Assembly: GCF_000812665.2 (NCBI RefSeq)
Contig: NZ_CP014327.1
Location: forward strand, 930,001-994,000
Direction: 5' to 3'
From: Falsihalocynthiibacter arcticus
GTDB taxonomy: Bacteria > Pseudomonadota > Alphaproteobacteria > Rhodobacterales > Rhodobacteraceae
DNA: 64,000 nucleotides
This document shows, piece by piece, positions 16,550 to 24,850 of the stretch. Under the pieces are notes generated by a model. It was not told the origin of the DNA. It did no database searches and saw only the letters and a list, made by a program, of their open reading frames with translations. Position numbers and translations under genes: made by a program. The first letter of the stretch is position 1. Each line of letters begins with the position of its first letter.

Positions 16550-18700
16550 ATGCTGGGCCACAAAAGAAACAAAGTAAGCTATCGGGGACTCGCCCTGCGC
16601 AGCACCGCGCCGAGTCTTTGCATTGCTTCTCTTGTTTTGGCGGTTCCGACTGCGGCCTCTGACGCATCCTATAACTTGGCCGGCATTGCAGGCCTCATCG
16701 ACATGCCGTCAGGCGAAGCAATGCCGGACGCCGAACTTGCAGTGACAATGTCGACCTTTGCGGGGGGCACGCGCGCGTCTAGCACTTTCCAAATAACCAA
16801 GCGCCTATCTGGAACATTTCGGTATTCTCGGATCGATAATTGGAACACCATTGAGTATCCAACATATTACGACCGCAGTTTTGATTTACGCTATCAATTT
16901 TTGACGGAAACCGAGTATTTGCCCGCAGTGACCGTTGGCATCATGGATGTCGCTGGCACAGGAATTTACTCCGCAGAATACATTGCCGCCACGAAAAACT
17001 TCTCGCCAAAAATACGGGCGACAATTGGATTGGGGTGGGGCCGGCTTGGTTCTTACAACTCAATTGGCTCCCCGTTTGGCACCCGTCCGCCAATTGATGT
17101 TGGCCAGGGCGGTACCTTTAGTACCAATCAATATTTCCGCGGCCCAATGTCGGTTTTCGGTGGCGTCGAGTATCGGCCAACAGAAAAACTCTCGCTCAAA
17201 GTAGAGTATTCCTCGGACGACTACACCCTTGAAGCTGGCGAAAAAGACCTGTTTGACCGTAAATCACCCCTTAATTTCGGCGCCGAATATCGCTTCAACG
17301 ATATCATATCGGCTGGCGTATATTATATGTATGGATCCGAACTCGCAGCAAGCCTCTCGATGAAATTCAGCCCCAAGCGCCCTGCGGTTTTGGGGAGCTA
17401 TGGTCCTGCCCCCTTGGCCGTGCAACCTCGTCCTGTTTATGCTGACGACCCGGAGCAATATTCGACTATCTGGATGACAGAACCCGGATCTCAGGAAATT
17501 CTGGCACAAAACCTCCAAAAACACATGGAGTTCGACGACGTCAAAATGGAAGCTGTTGCAATGCGCGGCACATCGGTTGAAGTGCGCATTCGCAACGAGA
17601 CATTCATCAATAGCGCCCAAGCAATTGGCCGCACAGCCCGCGCACTGACTCGGACTATGCCGCCCTCCGTCGAAACCTTTGAGATTGTGAATATGGTCAA
17701 CGGGCTTGCGACTTCGGTTGTTAAATTGAAACGGAGCGACGTTGAGAAGTTCTCAACTGCGCCAAATGGCGAAGCGCTCATAATGGCGAGTGCAGTCATT
17801 GAAGACATTGTCCCCACGAAACCCGCCAACCTGATTTATGCCCCTGGGGTTTATCCGGATTTCCAATGGGCTATTGACCCCTACATGGATTTCAGCCTGT
17901 TCGATCCAGACGACCCCATTCGCTGGGGCGCAGGTATTGAAGCCACGACGCTTCAGTTCCTTGCTCCCGGTTTGGAATTATCTGGATCGATCCAAGCCCA
18001 GCTGATTGGTACACTTGGCAAGGATGAATCTCCTTCAACATCCGCCATCCAACCTGTGCGCAGCGATGCCAACCTTTACGAGAGCTTCAGCCCTGTTTCC
18101 CTGCAGTATCTTACTTTGGGGTATTTCTTTCAACCAACGGAAGAGATCTATGGACGCGTGAGCGCGGGTTACCTCGAACGTATGTTCGGCGGCATTTCAT
18201 CCGAGCTGCTCTGGATGCCTGTTAATCAGCCCTTCGCCTTTGGTATTGAGGCGAACTATGTCGTTCAACGCGAAACAGACTCCTATCTCGGCTTCCAAGA
18301 CTACGGCGTCGCAACCGGTCATGCCTCGATGTATTACAAACACGAAGCAAGTGGATTTGATTTCCAACTCAGCGCCGGAAAGTATCTGGCGGGGGATGTG
18401 GGCGGAACCTTTACCGTGCGCCGCGAATTTACAAACGGCTGGCGCGTTGGGGCATTTGCAACAATTACTGATTTAAGCGCCGAAGATTATGGCGAAGGCT
18501 CCTTTGATAAAGGTGTCATCCTTGAAATCCCCCAAAGCTGGCTCACAGGCAAACCTTCGCGTCGCGTTCAGGAAGTTGCACTGCAAGTCTTGTCACGGGA
18601 TGGCGGCGCTCAACTCATCGTCAACGACCGTCTTTATGACCGTATTCGTGTCAATCATGCGGCCGCGATTCGAGATGGCCAAGGGAGAGTCTGGCGGTGA
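16550..18700 (+). CDS. yjbH: YjbH-family exopolysaccharide outer-membrane protein
   Basis: A 716-residue exported protein. A signal peptide follows the basic start (MLGHKRNK) and ends near AASDAS. The body is rich in alternating aromatic and polar residues with many short repeats of beta-strand type, as in YjbH outer-membrane barrels (for example GLIDMPSGEAMPDAELAV near the N-terminus). YjbH and the downstream YjbF are linked in enterobacteria to production of an extracellular polysaccharide. An ATG at 16523 is in frame, but 16550 is nearer to a TAGGAT ribosome-binding site and to the signal peptide. The stop overlaps the yjbF start by one base, giving tight coupling. Confidence 0.85.
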   Translation: MLGHKRNKVSYRGLALRSTAPSLCIASLVLAVPTAASDASYNLAGIAGLIDMPSGEAMPDAELAVTMSTFAGGTRASSTFQITKRLSGTFRYSRIDNWNTIEYPTYYDRSFDLRYQFLTETEYLPAVTVGIMDVAGTGIYSAEYIAATKNFSPKIRATIGLGWGRLGSYNSIGSPFGTRPPIDVGQGGTFSTNQYFRGPMSVFGGVEYRPTEKLSLKVEYSSDDYTLEAGEKDLFDRKSPLNFGAEYRFNDIISAGVYYMYGSELAASLSMKFSPKRPAVLGSYGPAPLAVQPRPVYADDPEQYSTIWMTEPGSQEILAQNLQKHMEFDDVKMEAVAMRGTSVEVRIRNETFINSAQAIGRTARALTRTMPPSVETFEIVNMVNGLATSVVKLKRSDVEKFSTAPNGEALIMASAVIEDIVPTKPANLIYAPGVYPDFQWAIDPYMDFSLFDPDDPIRWGAGIEATTLQFLAPGLELSGSIQAQLIGTLGKDESPSTSAIQPVRSDANLYESFSPVSLQYLTLGYFFQPTEEIYGRVSAGYLERMFGGISSELLWMPVNQPFAFGIEANYVVQRETDSYLGFQDYGVATGHASMYYKHEASGFDFQLSAGKYLAGDVGGTFTVRREFTNGWRVGAFATITDLSAEDYGEGSFDKGVILEIPQSWLTGKPSRRVQEVALQVLSRDGGAQLIVNDRLYDRIRVNHAAAIRDGQGRVWR

Positions 18701-19377
18701 TGACTATTACTCGTAAGTTAACACTTGCCGCCTGCTTATTGGCTGTGGCTGCTTGTAGCTCTGAAGAGCGTGACGAAACCATAGGTACGGCGGTTTATAG
18801 CGACTTAAAAGGCAGATATATGTCTTCGGCCAAACCGAGCAAAGATGCAGCAACGGCGACATCCTCTTCTCCGGCCAAAGGCGACCTTTCATGGATCGAA
18901 ACGAACACCAAACCGCTGATTATTGTTCTTGTCGAGAAAATGGAAGGCATGGCTTTCCTCTCGTTTCAGGTACAAAATGGGCCCTATAAAACCTGGCGCA
19001 CCAAAAATGGAGCCTCCTATACGTTCAAGGGGCCCTTTGTTACCGGTACGAAAGCGCTTGGCGCCGATCTGGTGTCCGCGAGCGTTCCCGCATCAATTCA
19101 AAGTTCAGGGTCTCATCGCCGCACGCACTATTATCTTGATGGCGATGATCAAGTGGCGCCACTTCAGGCTGAATGTTCGTGGACGTTCGTGGGGGCCGAA
19201 ACCACGCAAATTTTAAACAAATCCTATGCCACCAAACACTATAAAGAATCGTGTGTTGCTGGAGAAATTGGATTCAAAAACGACTATTGGCTCGATTCTA
19301 GTGGTATCACTCGTCAATCCCGCCAATTCGTATCCGAAACTGTTGGTTATGTGTCACTATTAGTAATTTTAGAGTAA
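18700..19377 (+). CDS. yjbF: YjbF-family lipoprotein
   Basis: A 225-residue lipoprotein. The signal sequence ends in a lipobox (LAVAAC). The mature part has the YjbF layout: a low-complexity Ser/Ala/Lys linker, then a beta-rich domain ending near the C-terminus. The ATG at 18700 shares its A with the yjbH stop (TGATG). A GTG three bases earlier is also possible. It probably sits in the outer membrane with YjbH as part of exopolysaccharide secretion. No specific catalytic motif is visible. Confidence 0.82.
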   Translation: MTITRKLTLAACLLAVAACSSEERDETIGTAVYSDLKGRYMSSAKPSKDAATATSSSPAKGDLSWIETNTKPLIIVLVEKMEGMAFLSFQVQNGPYKTWRTKNGASYTFKGPFVTGTKALGADLVSASVPASIQSSGSHRRTHYYLDGDDQVAPLQAECSWTFVGAETTQILNKSYATKHYKESCVAGEIGFKNDYWLDSSGITRQSRQFVSETVGYVSLLVILE

Positions 19378-19456
19378 CCAACGGAATATAACTTTACCGT
19401 AAACCCAAGCCACGATATGCTTTTCTCGCGTACGTGCATATATTAATGGAGCTAAC

Positions 19457-19657
19457 ATGAAAAAAATCACAGCACTCACCGCTGTTTTGGCGCTTTCCGC
19501 CACTACAGCATTCGCCGGCAGCCCTGAAGTAGTTGTTTCCGAGCCAATGCCAGACGTCTTCATTGCTGAAGAAGAAGGCAATAACTGGCTACCACTCGCA
19601 TTGCTCGGCCTCGTAGCCGTTGCTGCGGTTGTAGCAAGCAACAACGACGACACCTAA
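19457..19657 (+). CDS. Small exported acidic membrane protein (66 aa), YjbE position
   Basis: The product has a cleavable signal peptide (MKKITALTAVLALSATTAFA), an acidic middle (about residues 24-42) and a C-terminal hydrophobic segment (LPLALLGLVAVAAVVAS) followed by NNDDT. Similar short proteins are common in Rhodobacterales, but I know of no function. Its place right after yjbH-yjbF recalls the small secreted protein YjbE of the enterobacterial yjb operon. No sequence similarity to YjbE is claimed. A GGAG ribosome-binding site lies 6 bp upstream, and a strong terminator follows at 19715. Confidence 0.7.
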   Translation: MKKITALTAVLALSATTAFAGSPEVVVSEPMPDVFIAEEEGNNWLPLALLGLVAVAAVVASNNDDT

Positions 19658-19714
19658 GTCGTTCTGTGAACTGGAATTTCGGGGTGTCATAGTTTTGATA
19701 CCTCGGCTTTCACC

Positions 19715-19748
19715 AAAAGCGGGCTTCAGTAATGAGGTCCGCTTTTTT
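19715..19748 (+). terminator. Intrinsic terminator after the small exported protein gene
   Basis: A stem of AAAAGCGG pairing with CCGCTTTT, extended by a G-T and a C-G pair, is followed by TTTTTT. It lies 57 bp past the stop codon and would also separate this unit from the convergent sugar transferase gene. Confidence 0.85.
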
Positions 19749-19776
19749 ATTTTCTACGCACCCATTTGTTTTCAGA

Positions 19777-20406
19777 CTATTTTCGAGCTTTTGGCTTGCG
19801 TACGGAAAAAACTTTTCCAACCGTCTGGGTTAGAATTTCCAGATCGAAACACACTGATTGGTGCGCTTGATAGATTAAATCTAGACGCGCTTTCTGGGGA
19901 ATACAGCGGCGCCGGTATACGCTATCGGTTTGCTCGGCTGTCGAGCATTTTACTAACATTTCAGTTTCATGCTGGTGATATGTAAGCGTGGCCAAACCCG
20001 TAATTCCGGGCCGAGAGGCGAGAACCTGCCGATAAAGTTCGGGAAAGTCTTCGACATACAGCCGCAAGGGTGGGCGCGGCCCAACAAGGCTCATATCCCC
20101 CTTAAGCACGTTCCAAAGCTGTGGAATTTCGTCAAACCTTAGACGGCGCAATCGTTTGCCATACCGCGTATATCTCGCCCGTTTGTCGCCACCGGTCACA
20201 CCAGAATTTACCGCTGACATTTCCATGCTGCGCAATTTCCAAAGTAAAAAAACCTCGTTTGGGGACTTCATGCGCTCCGAAAGGTAGAAAATTGGCCGCC
20301 CCTGGACAGCCATAAGAAACAAGAACAACACCGCAAAGGGTATGGCAAAAAAGAGAATTCCCACACACGCGAGAAAAATGTCCAAACTACGTTTCTGCCA
20401 AGTCAC
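19777..20406 (-). CDS. Initiating sugar-1-phosphate transferase (polyprenol phosphate type)
   Basis: A 209-residue monotopic membrane enzyme that transfers a sugar phosphate from a nucleotide sugar to undecaprenyl phosphate, starting polysaccharide repeat assembly. An N-terminal hydrophobic helix spans about residues 9-33. The family core is present: WKLRSM, then RFDEIPQLWNVLKGDMS with the catalytic Asp-Glu pair, then LVGPRPP. It is the short form without the extra N-terminal membrane domain. The GTG at 20406 is chosen because the AGGAG lies 7 bp upstream, while a TTG at 20412 would be only 1 bp from it. It diverges from the Wza-like gene. Confidence 0.92.
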   Translation of the reverse strand: MTWQKRSLDIFLACVGILFFAIPFAVLFLFLMAVQGRPIFYLSERMKSPNEVFLLWKLRSMEMSAVNSGVTGGDKRARYTRYGKRLRRLRFDEIPQLWNVLKGDMSLVGPRPPLRLYVEDFPELYRQVLASRPGITGLATLTYHQHETEMLVKCSTAEQTDSVYRRRCIPQKARLDLIYQAHQSVCFDLEILTQTVGKVFSVRKPKARK

Positions 20407-20752
20407 ACACAATCTCCTGCGCCGATAATATGAAGAGAGTCTTCAGGACCGCGCGCATATGTTTTCCGATTTTATTTTGCAGTATTTATGCGTCAACCTC
20501 AACCGTTCGGATGCATTTCCCAAAAGCGGAAGTGACCTGTTCCAAAATTGCTAGCAAATTCTTAGGCTTTGGCCTCTAGGGTATTTTTCATGTACTCCAC
20601 CACACTTCGAGGATCGCTTTATGCCGACAAATATTGCCATATATTAAATGTATGATTGACCTTGCCCCTGCACACAGTATCTTGTGTGAAACTAAAATTT
20701 TCTTCGGGTTTGGCACAAGATAGTGCGAGAATCTGGTCTTAGGGGACCAAAA
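20407..20752. other. Divergent regulatory interval of 346 bp between sugar transferase and wza-like genes
   Basis: No gene is seen. The right half is AT-rich and holds a candidate promoter (20656-20683) and an overlapping dyad (20671-20688). CATATATTAA occurs at 20638-20647 and also at 19437-19446 before the small exported protein gene. The left part shows nothing assignable. Confidence 0.5.
20656..20683 (+). promoter_or_regulatory. Candidate wza promoter with overlapping dyad
   Basis: TTGACC (20656-20661) and TATCTT (20678-20683) are separated by 16 bp. The perfect dyad CACACA-GTATCT-TGTGTG (20671-20688) covers the -10 region, as expected for a repressor operator. The gene starts 65 bp downstream. 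Confidence 0.4.
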
Positions 20753-21859
20753 ATGACAAGGCTGACAAACCTAATCTTCGCACTCGTAGCAGGACTTGGC
20801 ATTGCCGCCTGCTCACTCCCAAGGGGTGCCGCGGTTTCGAGCGAGGTGATTAGTGGCGCTGGAGATGCAAATTCCCCTTTCGCCCTGCATGTCATATCAC
20901 CAGATTTCCTAACGCAATTCGCTAAGTGGCCGGGAAATCAGTCTTCAAAAACATATCCTTGGATCTCACACCAGGCGGGACCCGCTAGCCCTATCATTGC
21001 GGCAGGTGATATTGTGAGCCTCCGGATTTGGGACAGTGGAGAGAACTCCCTTTTGAGCACCGATGGGCAAAAAGCGACTGAGCTCGCAGGTCTCGTTGTT
21101 TCGCCAAGCGGCACCATTTATGTCCCGTATGTTGGGGACGTATTGCTTACGGGCCTCACCCCAGAGGGCGCTCGAAAGGAATTGCAAGTCAAGATCGAGA
21201 CGCTTATTCCCGCCGTTCAGGTTCAACTCGTCCATGTGTCAGGCCGCAAGAATTCCGTTGACCTCGTGGGCGGCGTTATGAAGGCCGGAAGCTTCCAATT
21301 GCCAGATCGCAACTTCACCGTCCTCAGCTTGCTGTCCGCAGGCGGCGGGGTTGACCGTGGTGTCCGAAATCCACAAATTCGCCTCGTTCGCAATAACACG
21401 ACCTACGGAACTTCCCTTGATAACCTCTATGAGGACCCAAGCCGTGACACAACTTTGCGTGGCGGGGATAAGGTTATTGTCGACGAAGAAAAGCGCTATT
21501 TTGTAGGAATGGGGGCATCAAAGAATGAGGCAACTATCTATTTCAGCAAAGACAACATAACCGCGCTTGACGCGATCGCGATGATGGGTGGATTGAACGA
21601 TCTGCGAGCTGATCCAGAGGGAATTCTTGTACTTAGAAACTATCCAACCTCCGCGATCCGTTTGGATGGAATGGGCCCTACACGCGATCAAATCGTGTTT
21701 TCCATCGACCTGACTTCTGCAGAAGGGTTATTTGGCGCTAAGAAATTCGAAATCGTTCCCGGTGATGTTGTGCTTGCAACCGAATCAGTTGTCACAGCGG
21801 CAAGCTCGATTGTTGGCTTATTTGGCGCCGTAGTCGGCGTTGCTGCACTTACGAAATAG
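20753..21859 (+). CDS. Wza-like polysaccharide export lipoprotein
   Basis: An outer-membrane polysaccharide export protein of 368 residues. The lipobox is GIAAC near residue 19. A Poly_export domain follows (about 75-170, with DIVSLRIWDSGENS and YVPYVGDVLLTGLT), then SLBB-type repeats (VDLVGGVMKAGSF and RYFVGMGASKNEATIYF regions). An AGGGGA ribosome-binding site precedes the ATG at 20753. It would form the periplasmic and outer-membrane channel for the polysaccharide started by the divergent transferase. No Wzc-type kinase is next to it, so the co-polymerase must be elsewhere. Confidence 0.9.
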   Translation: MTRLTNLIFALVAGLGIAACSLPRGAAVSSEVISGAGDANSPFALHVISPDFLTQFAKWPGNQSSKTYPWISHQAGPASPIIAAGDIVSLRIWDSGENSLLSTDGQKATELAGLVVSPSGTIYVPYVGDVLLTGLTPEGARKELQVKIETLIPAVQVQLVHVSGRKNSVDLVGGVMKAGSFQLPDRNFTVLSLLSAGGGVDRGVRNPQIRLVRNNTTYGTSLDNLYEDPSRDTTLRGGDKVIVDEEKRYFVGMGASKNEATIYFSKDNITALDAIAMMGGLNDLRADPEGILVLRNYPTSAIRLDGMGPTRDQIVFSIDLTSAEGLFGAKKFEIVPGDVVLATESVVTAASSIVGLFGAVVGVAALTK

Positions 21860-21910
21860 ATGCAGGAAATTTAGGCGGTTTGACCTTGAAACCAGTTTAG
21901 GAGCTTAAAT

Positions 21911-22543
21911 ATGAGAAGTATCGCCCGTAGCTTATGCCTCGTTGTCAGCGTAATTTTTCTATCAAGCGTTGCAGAAGCCGCCTGCGAACGGACACTCATT
22001 GCGGGATCGAATAAAGCGATACCCGCGACCGGAAAAATCAACGAATCCTTGTTAAACAACGCCGTCCTTATCGAAGTGAACTACGCGCGCTGTCGTTCAG
22101 GACTTCCAGCGCTATCAAGCGACTCTAAGCTCACAAAACCTGCGACGAAACACTCAAAGTGGATGGCGAAGAACAGCACGCTATCACACAAGTCCAATGT
22201 TAGGGGGCAAAACTCTACGCAAGCTCGCATTACGAAGTCGGGGATCAAGCTCAAAACTGGTGCCGAAAACATTATTAGAATGTACCGATATCAACTGACC
22301 GGCGGCCCGTTTTTTGTAAAGAATATGGCGACCTGCGACTTTGCAGACGGCAAAGGGAACACGCTGCATCCGTATAGCTATGCAAGTCTCGCGCGTGAGG
22401 CCACCCGCCAGTGGATTGAGTCGCCCAACCACCGTAAAAACGTCATTAGCAACAGAATGCGCTTGACCGCTACGGGCGCAGCCGTCGATCCAAAGGGGTC
22501 CCACTGTGGCTCAATCTACTTAACCCAACTCTTTATTGGTTAA
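21911..22543 (+). CDS. Secreted CAP-domain (SCP/PR1-like) protein
   Basis: An exported protein of 210 residues. The signal peptide ends near AEAAC. The CAP domain shows its usual signatures in order: HSKWMAKNSTLSH, GAENI and QWIESPNHRKN. The bacterial family (related to YkwD) is secreted or periplasmic, and its biochemical role is largely unknown. Four cysteines in the mature region could form disulfides. The TAGGAG ribosome-binding site lies 7 bp upstream. It follows the Wza-like gene by 51 bp on the same strand, so co-transcription is likely. Confidence 0.88.
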   Translation: MRSIARSLCLVVSVIFLSSVAEAACERTLIAGSNKAIPATGKINESLLNNAVLIEVNYARCRSGLPALSSDSKLTKPATKHSKWMAKNSTLSHKSNVRGQNSTQARITKSGIKLKTGAENIIRMYRYQLTGGPFFVKNMATCDFADGKGNTLHPYSYASLAREATRQWIESPNHRKNVISNRMRLTATGAAVDPKGSHCGSIYLTQLFIG

Positions 22544-22585
22544 GCATCCCCTTGCATTGAATGGGCAGCTGTGGTTCAGCAAGGC

Positions 22586-23794
22586 ATGAGTGGCATTTCA
22601 AAATTCGATGTAATCGTCATGGGGGCGGGCGCTGCCGGCATGATGTGTGCGGCCCAAGCGGCGAGTACCGGCAAAACTGTCCTTATCCTTGACCATGCAA
22701 AAGCTGCGGGTGAGAAGATTCGGATATCCGGCGGGGGACGCTGCAATTTCACGAACCTCCATTGTGGCCCTCAGAATTTCATCTCGCAAAACCCCCATTT
22801 TGCCAAATCCGCCTTAAAACGCTACACACAGTGGGATTTCATTGAGTTAATTTCCACGCACAGCATTTCATGGCACGAAAAAACGCTTGGGCAGTTGTTT
22901 TGCGATGATACGGCGAAAGATATCATCGCGATGCTTTTGCGGATGATGAAAAAGGAGCGCGTGGAGCTTCGACTCCAAACTTCTGTGACGTCGGTGCGCC
23001 ACTCCGATGGCCTTTTTGATCTCGTCTTAAACGATGGAAGCACGCTCCAAGCATCCTCCGTCGTCGTGGCAACTGGCGGAAAATCGATCCCAAAGATGGG
23101 TGCGACAGGTATAGGGTATCAAATTGCAGAGCAGTATGGCCATTCGATCATTGAAACACGCCCCGGCCTTGTGCCGCTAACGTTTGGTGAGGATACCAAA
23201 CAGGATTTTAGCGCGCTTCCTGGTCTTTCAGTGCCCGCGCGCGTCACAGCAAATGGCACTGGCTTTAGTGAGGGCTTACTCTTCACACACCGTGGGTTAT
23301 CCGGACCCTCCATCCTGCAAGCCAGCAGTTACTGGAATGAAAAAGACCCTATCCACGTGCATATCCTACCCGAACGGACTCTTTTTGAAGACCTCCGAGC
23401 GTTGCGCAAGGAGCACGGGAAAAAGTCAATTTCCAACGTTCTGGCCATGGTGCTCCCCACTCGGCTTGCTGACTATTTTTCAAACCAAATGCGCCTGACG
23501 GGAAACCTTGCGGACCAAAGCGACGTGGATTTGCGCGCTATTGCGACCTATCTGTCCGCTTGGGAGCTTTTTCCAACGGGGACAGAGGGTTACCGCACGG
23601 CCGAAGTGACCCTGGGAGGGGTGAACACCGATCAGTTGAGCTCCAAAACAATGGAATCACGCTTAGTTTCTGGCCTTTATTTTATTGGAGAAGTGGTCGA
23701 CGTCACTGGGTGGCTCGGCGGGTTCAACTTCCAGTGGGCATGGTCGTCTGGTTGGGCTGCAGGATCTGCAATCGCATCTCAAACCAAAAATTAG
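22586..23794 (+). CDS. BaiN/HI0933-like flavoprotein (NAD(P)/FAD-dependent oxidoreductase)
   Basis: A 402-residue FAD protein of the YhiN/HI0933 family. The N-terminal dinucleotide-binding loop is GAGAAGMM. The typical GEKIRISGGGRCNFTN segment lies near residue 46, and VVVATGGKSIPKMGATG is near 160. The C-terminus has GEVVDVTGWLGGFNFQWAW, the family's second FAD contact. Physiological substrates are not established for most members. The ATG at 22586 is preferred over the GTG at 22571 because it lies close to the family N-terminus and to AAGG. Its placement between polysaccharide and flagellar genes says nothing clear about function. Confidence 0.9.
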   Translation: MSGISKFDVIVMGAGAAGMMCAAQAASTGKTVLILDHAKAAGEKIRISGGGRCNFTNLHCGPQNFISQNPHFAKSALKRYTQWDFIELISTHSISWHEKTLGQLFCDDTAKDIIAMLLRMMKKERVELRLQTSVTSVRHSDGLFDLVLNDGSTLQASSVVVATGGKSIPKMGATGIGYQIAEQYGHSIIETRPGLVPLTFGEDTKQDFSALPGLSVPARVTANGTGFSEGLLFTHRGLSGPSILQASSYWNEKDPIHVHILPERTLFEDLRALRKEHGKKSISNVLAMVLPTRLADYFSNQMRLTGNLADQSDVDLRAIATYLSAWELFPTGTEGYRTAEVTLGGVNTDQLSSKTMESRLVSGLYFIGEVVDVTGWLGGFNFQWAWSSGWAAGSAIASQTKN

Positions 23795-23870
23795 TTAGGA
23801 TTTGAAGGGTTAACGCCACTTTCACACCCCTTTGATATCAAAAGGTTGGGTGAATATAAGAGGTGGTGAC

Positions 23871-24737
23871 ATGAGCGTTGTTGATAACAGCAAGCGTCCG
23901 ATAATTATTAAACGCAAGAAGATTATTGCTGCTGGGCACCATGGCGGTGCGTGGAAAGTGGCTTACGCCGATTTCGTGACCGCTATGATGGCGTTTTTCC
24001 TTCTTATGTGGTTGCTGGGCGCCACAAACGAGAAGCAGCGCAAAGCGATTGCTGATTACTTCAATCCAACAATTACAATCAATAGGAACTCGGGTGGAGG
24101 TGGTAGCTTTTTTGGCGGGGATAGCCCCTTTCCCGAAGAAACTTTGGCACACAACGGTGTTGGTGCATCCAACCCATTGCCGGAAGAACTTCTAGAGCAA
24201 GCTGGGAAAAGTGACGGCGGAAACGGCGGCCAGCAATCAGAAGAAGAAAGAGCTGCCCGCGCGGCGGAGGAAGCCGATCTAGAGCAGGCTCAGCAAGTTT
24301 TGTTGGGTGCTGGAGGAGAAAGCATTCTCCTAGACAAAGCGCTTACTCATGTTCTTACGCGACTGACAGACGAGGGTTTGGTAATCGAAATTTTTGATAT
24401 TCCAGGCGAGCCTCTATTCATCGAAGGAACTTCGCAACCAACTGAAATAACCAAGGAAATTGCAGCCATGATGGTGCGTATTTTTAAGTTGGTTCGTAAC
24501 GAAGTTGCCTTGAATGGACACACCCAAGCCGTTCCCATCGTCGCGCTCACTGATAGTACTTGGAGTATTTCGACGGCGCGTGCCATGGCCATGCGCCAAC
24601 TGTTGGAACAAGAAGGCTTGGGTGGAAAACGTGTGCAACGCGTCACGGGGTTTGCATCCCGAAAAACCATTGACCGTGACCCGATGTCCTATCGGAACAA
24701 TCGGCTGGAACTCATCTTGCTACGATCAGACTACTAA
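23871..24737 (+). CDS. motB: Flagellar motor protein MotB
   Basis: The peptidoglycan-anchored stator subunit, 288 residues. A short basic N-terminus (KRPIIIKRKK) precedes the single membrane helix, which contains the proton-binding aspartate in YADFVTAMMAFFLLMWLLG. A Gly/Glu-rich periplasmic linker follows (about 70-140), and then an OmpA-like peptidoglycan-binding domain to the C-terminus. MotA is not adjacent, which is also true of other Rhodobacterales flagellar loci as I recall them. An AGAGGTG ribosome-binding site precedes the ATG at 23871. It heads the flagellar block and lies 113 bp before flgE. Confidence 0.93.
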   Translation: MSVVDNSKRPIIIKRKKIIAAGHHGGAWKVAYADFVTAMMAFFLLMWLLGATNEKQRKAIADYFNPTITINRNSGGGGSFFGGDSPFPEETLAHNGVGASNPLPEELLEQAGKSDGGNGGQQSEEERAARAAEEADLEQAQQVLLGAGGESILLDKALTHVLTRLTDEGLVIEIFDIPGEPLFIEGTSQPTEITKEIAAMMVRIFKLVRNEVALNGHTQAVPIVALTDSTWSISTARAMAMRQLLEQEGLGGKRVQRVTGFASRKTIDRDPMSYRNNRLELILLRSDY

Positions 24738-24775
24738 ACTGGAACGCAAAAACAAATTAGACCGCATTTTAATTG

Positions 24776-24790
24776 TTAGGGGGCCGTTAA
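24776..24790 (+). promoter_or_regulatory. CtrA-like box upstream of flgE, TTAG-N7-TTAA
   Basis: TTAG (24776-24779), seven bases, then TTAA (24787-24790) differs from TTAA-N7-TTAA at one position. It lies about 60 bp upstream of the flgE start, and CtrA is known to control flagellar genes in Rhodobacterales. No clear -35/-10 pair was found. Confidence 0.4.
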
Positions 24791-24850
24791 GCATGCGCAT
24801 GTAGATGTCGTTGTAGACCATTGGTCAGTGCAGCAGAAAGGCGCATTTAC

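Noticed and set aside
23791-23813. TTAG and TTAA upstream of motB as a CtrA site
   Set aside because: The half-sites are separated by 11 bases, not 7, and the first overlaps the preceding stop codon.
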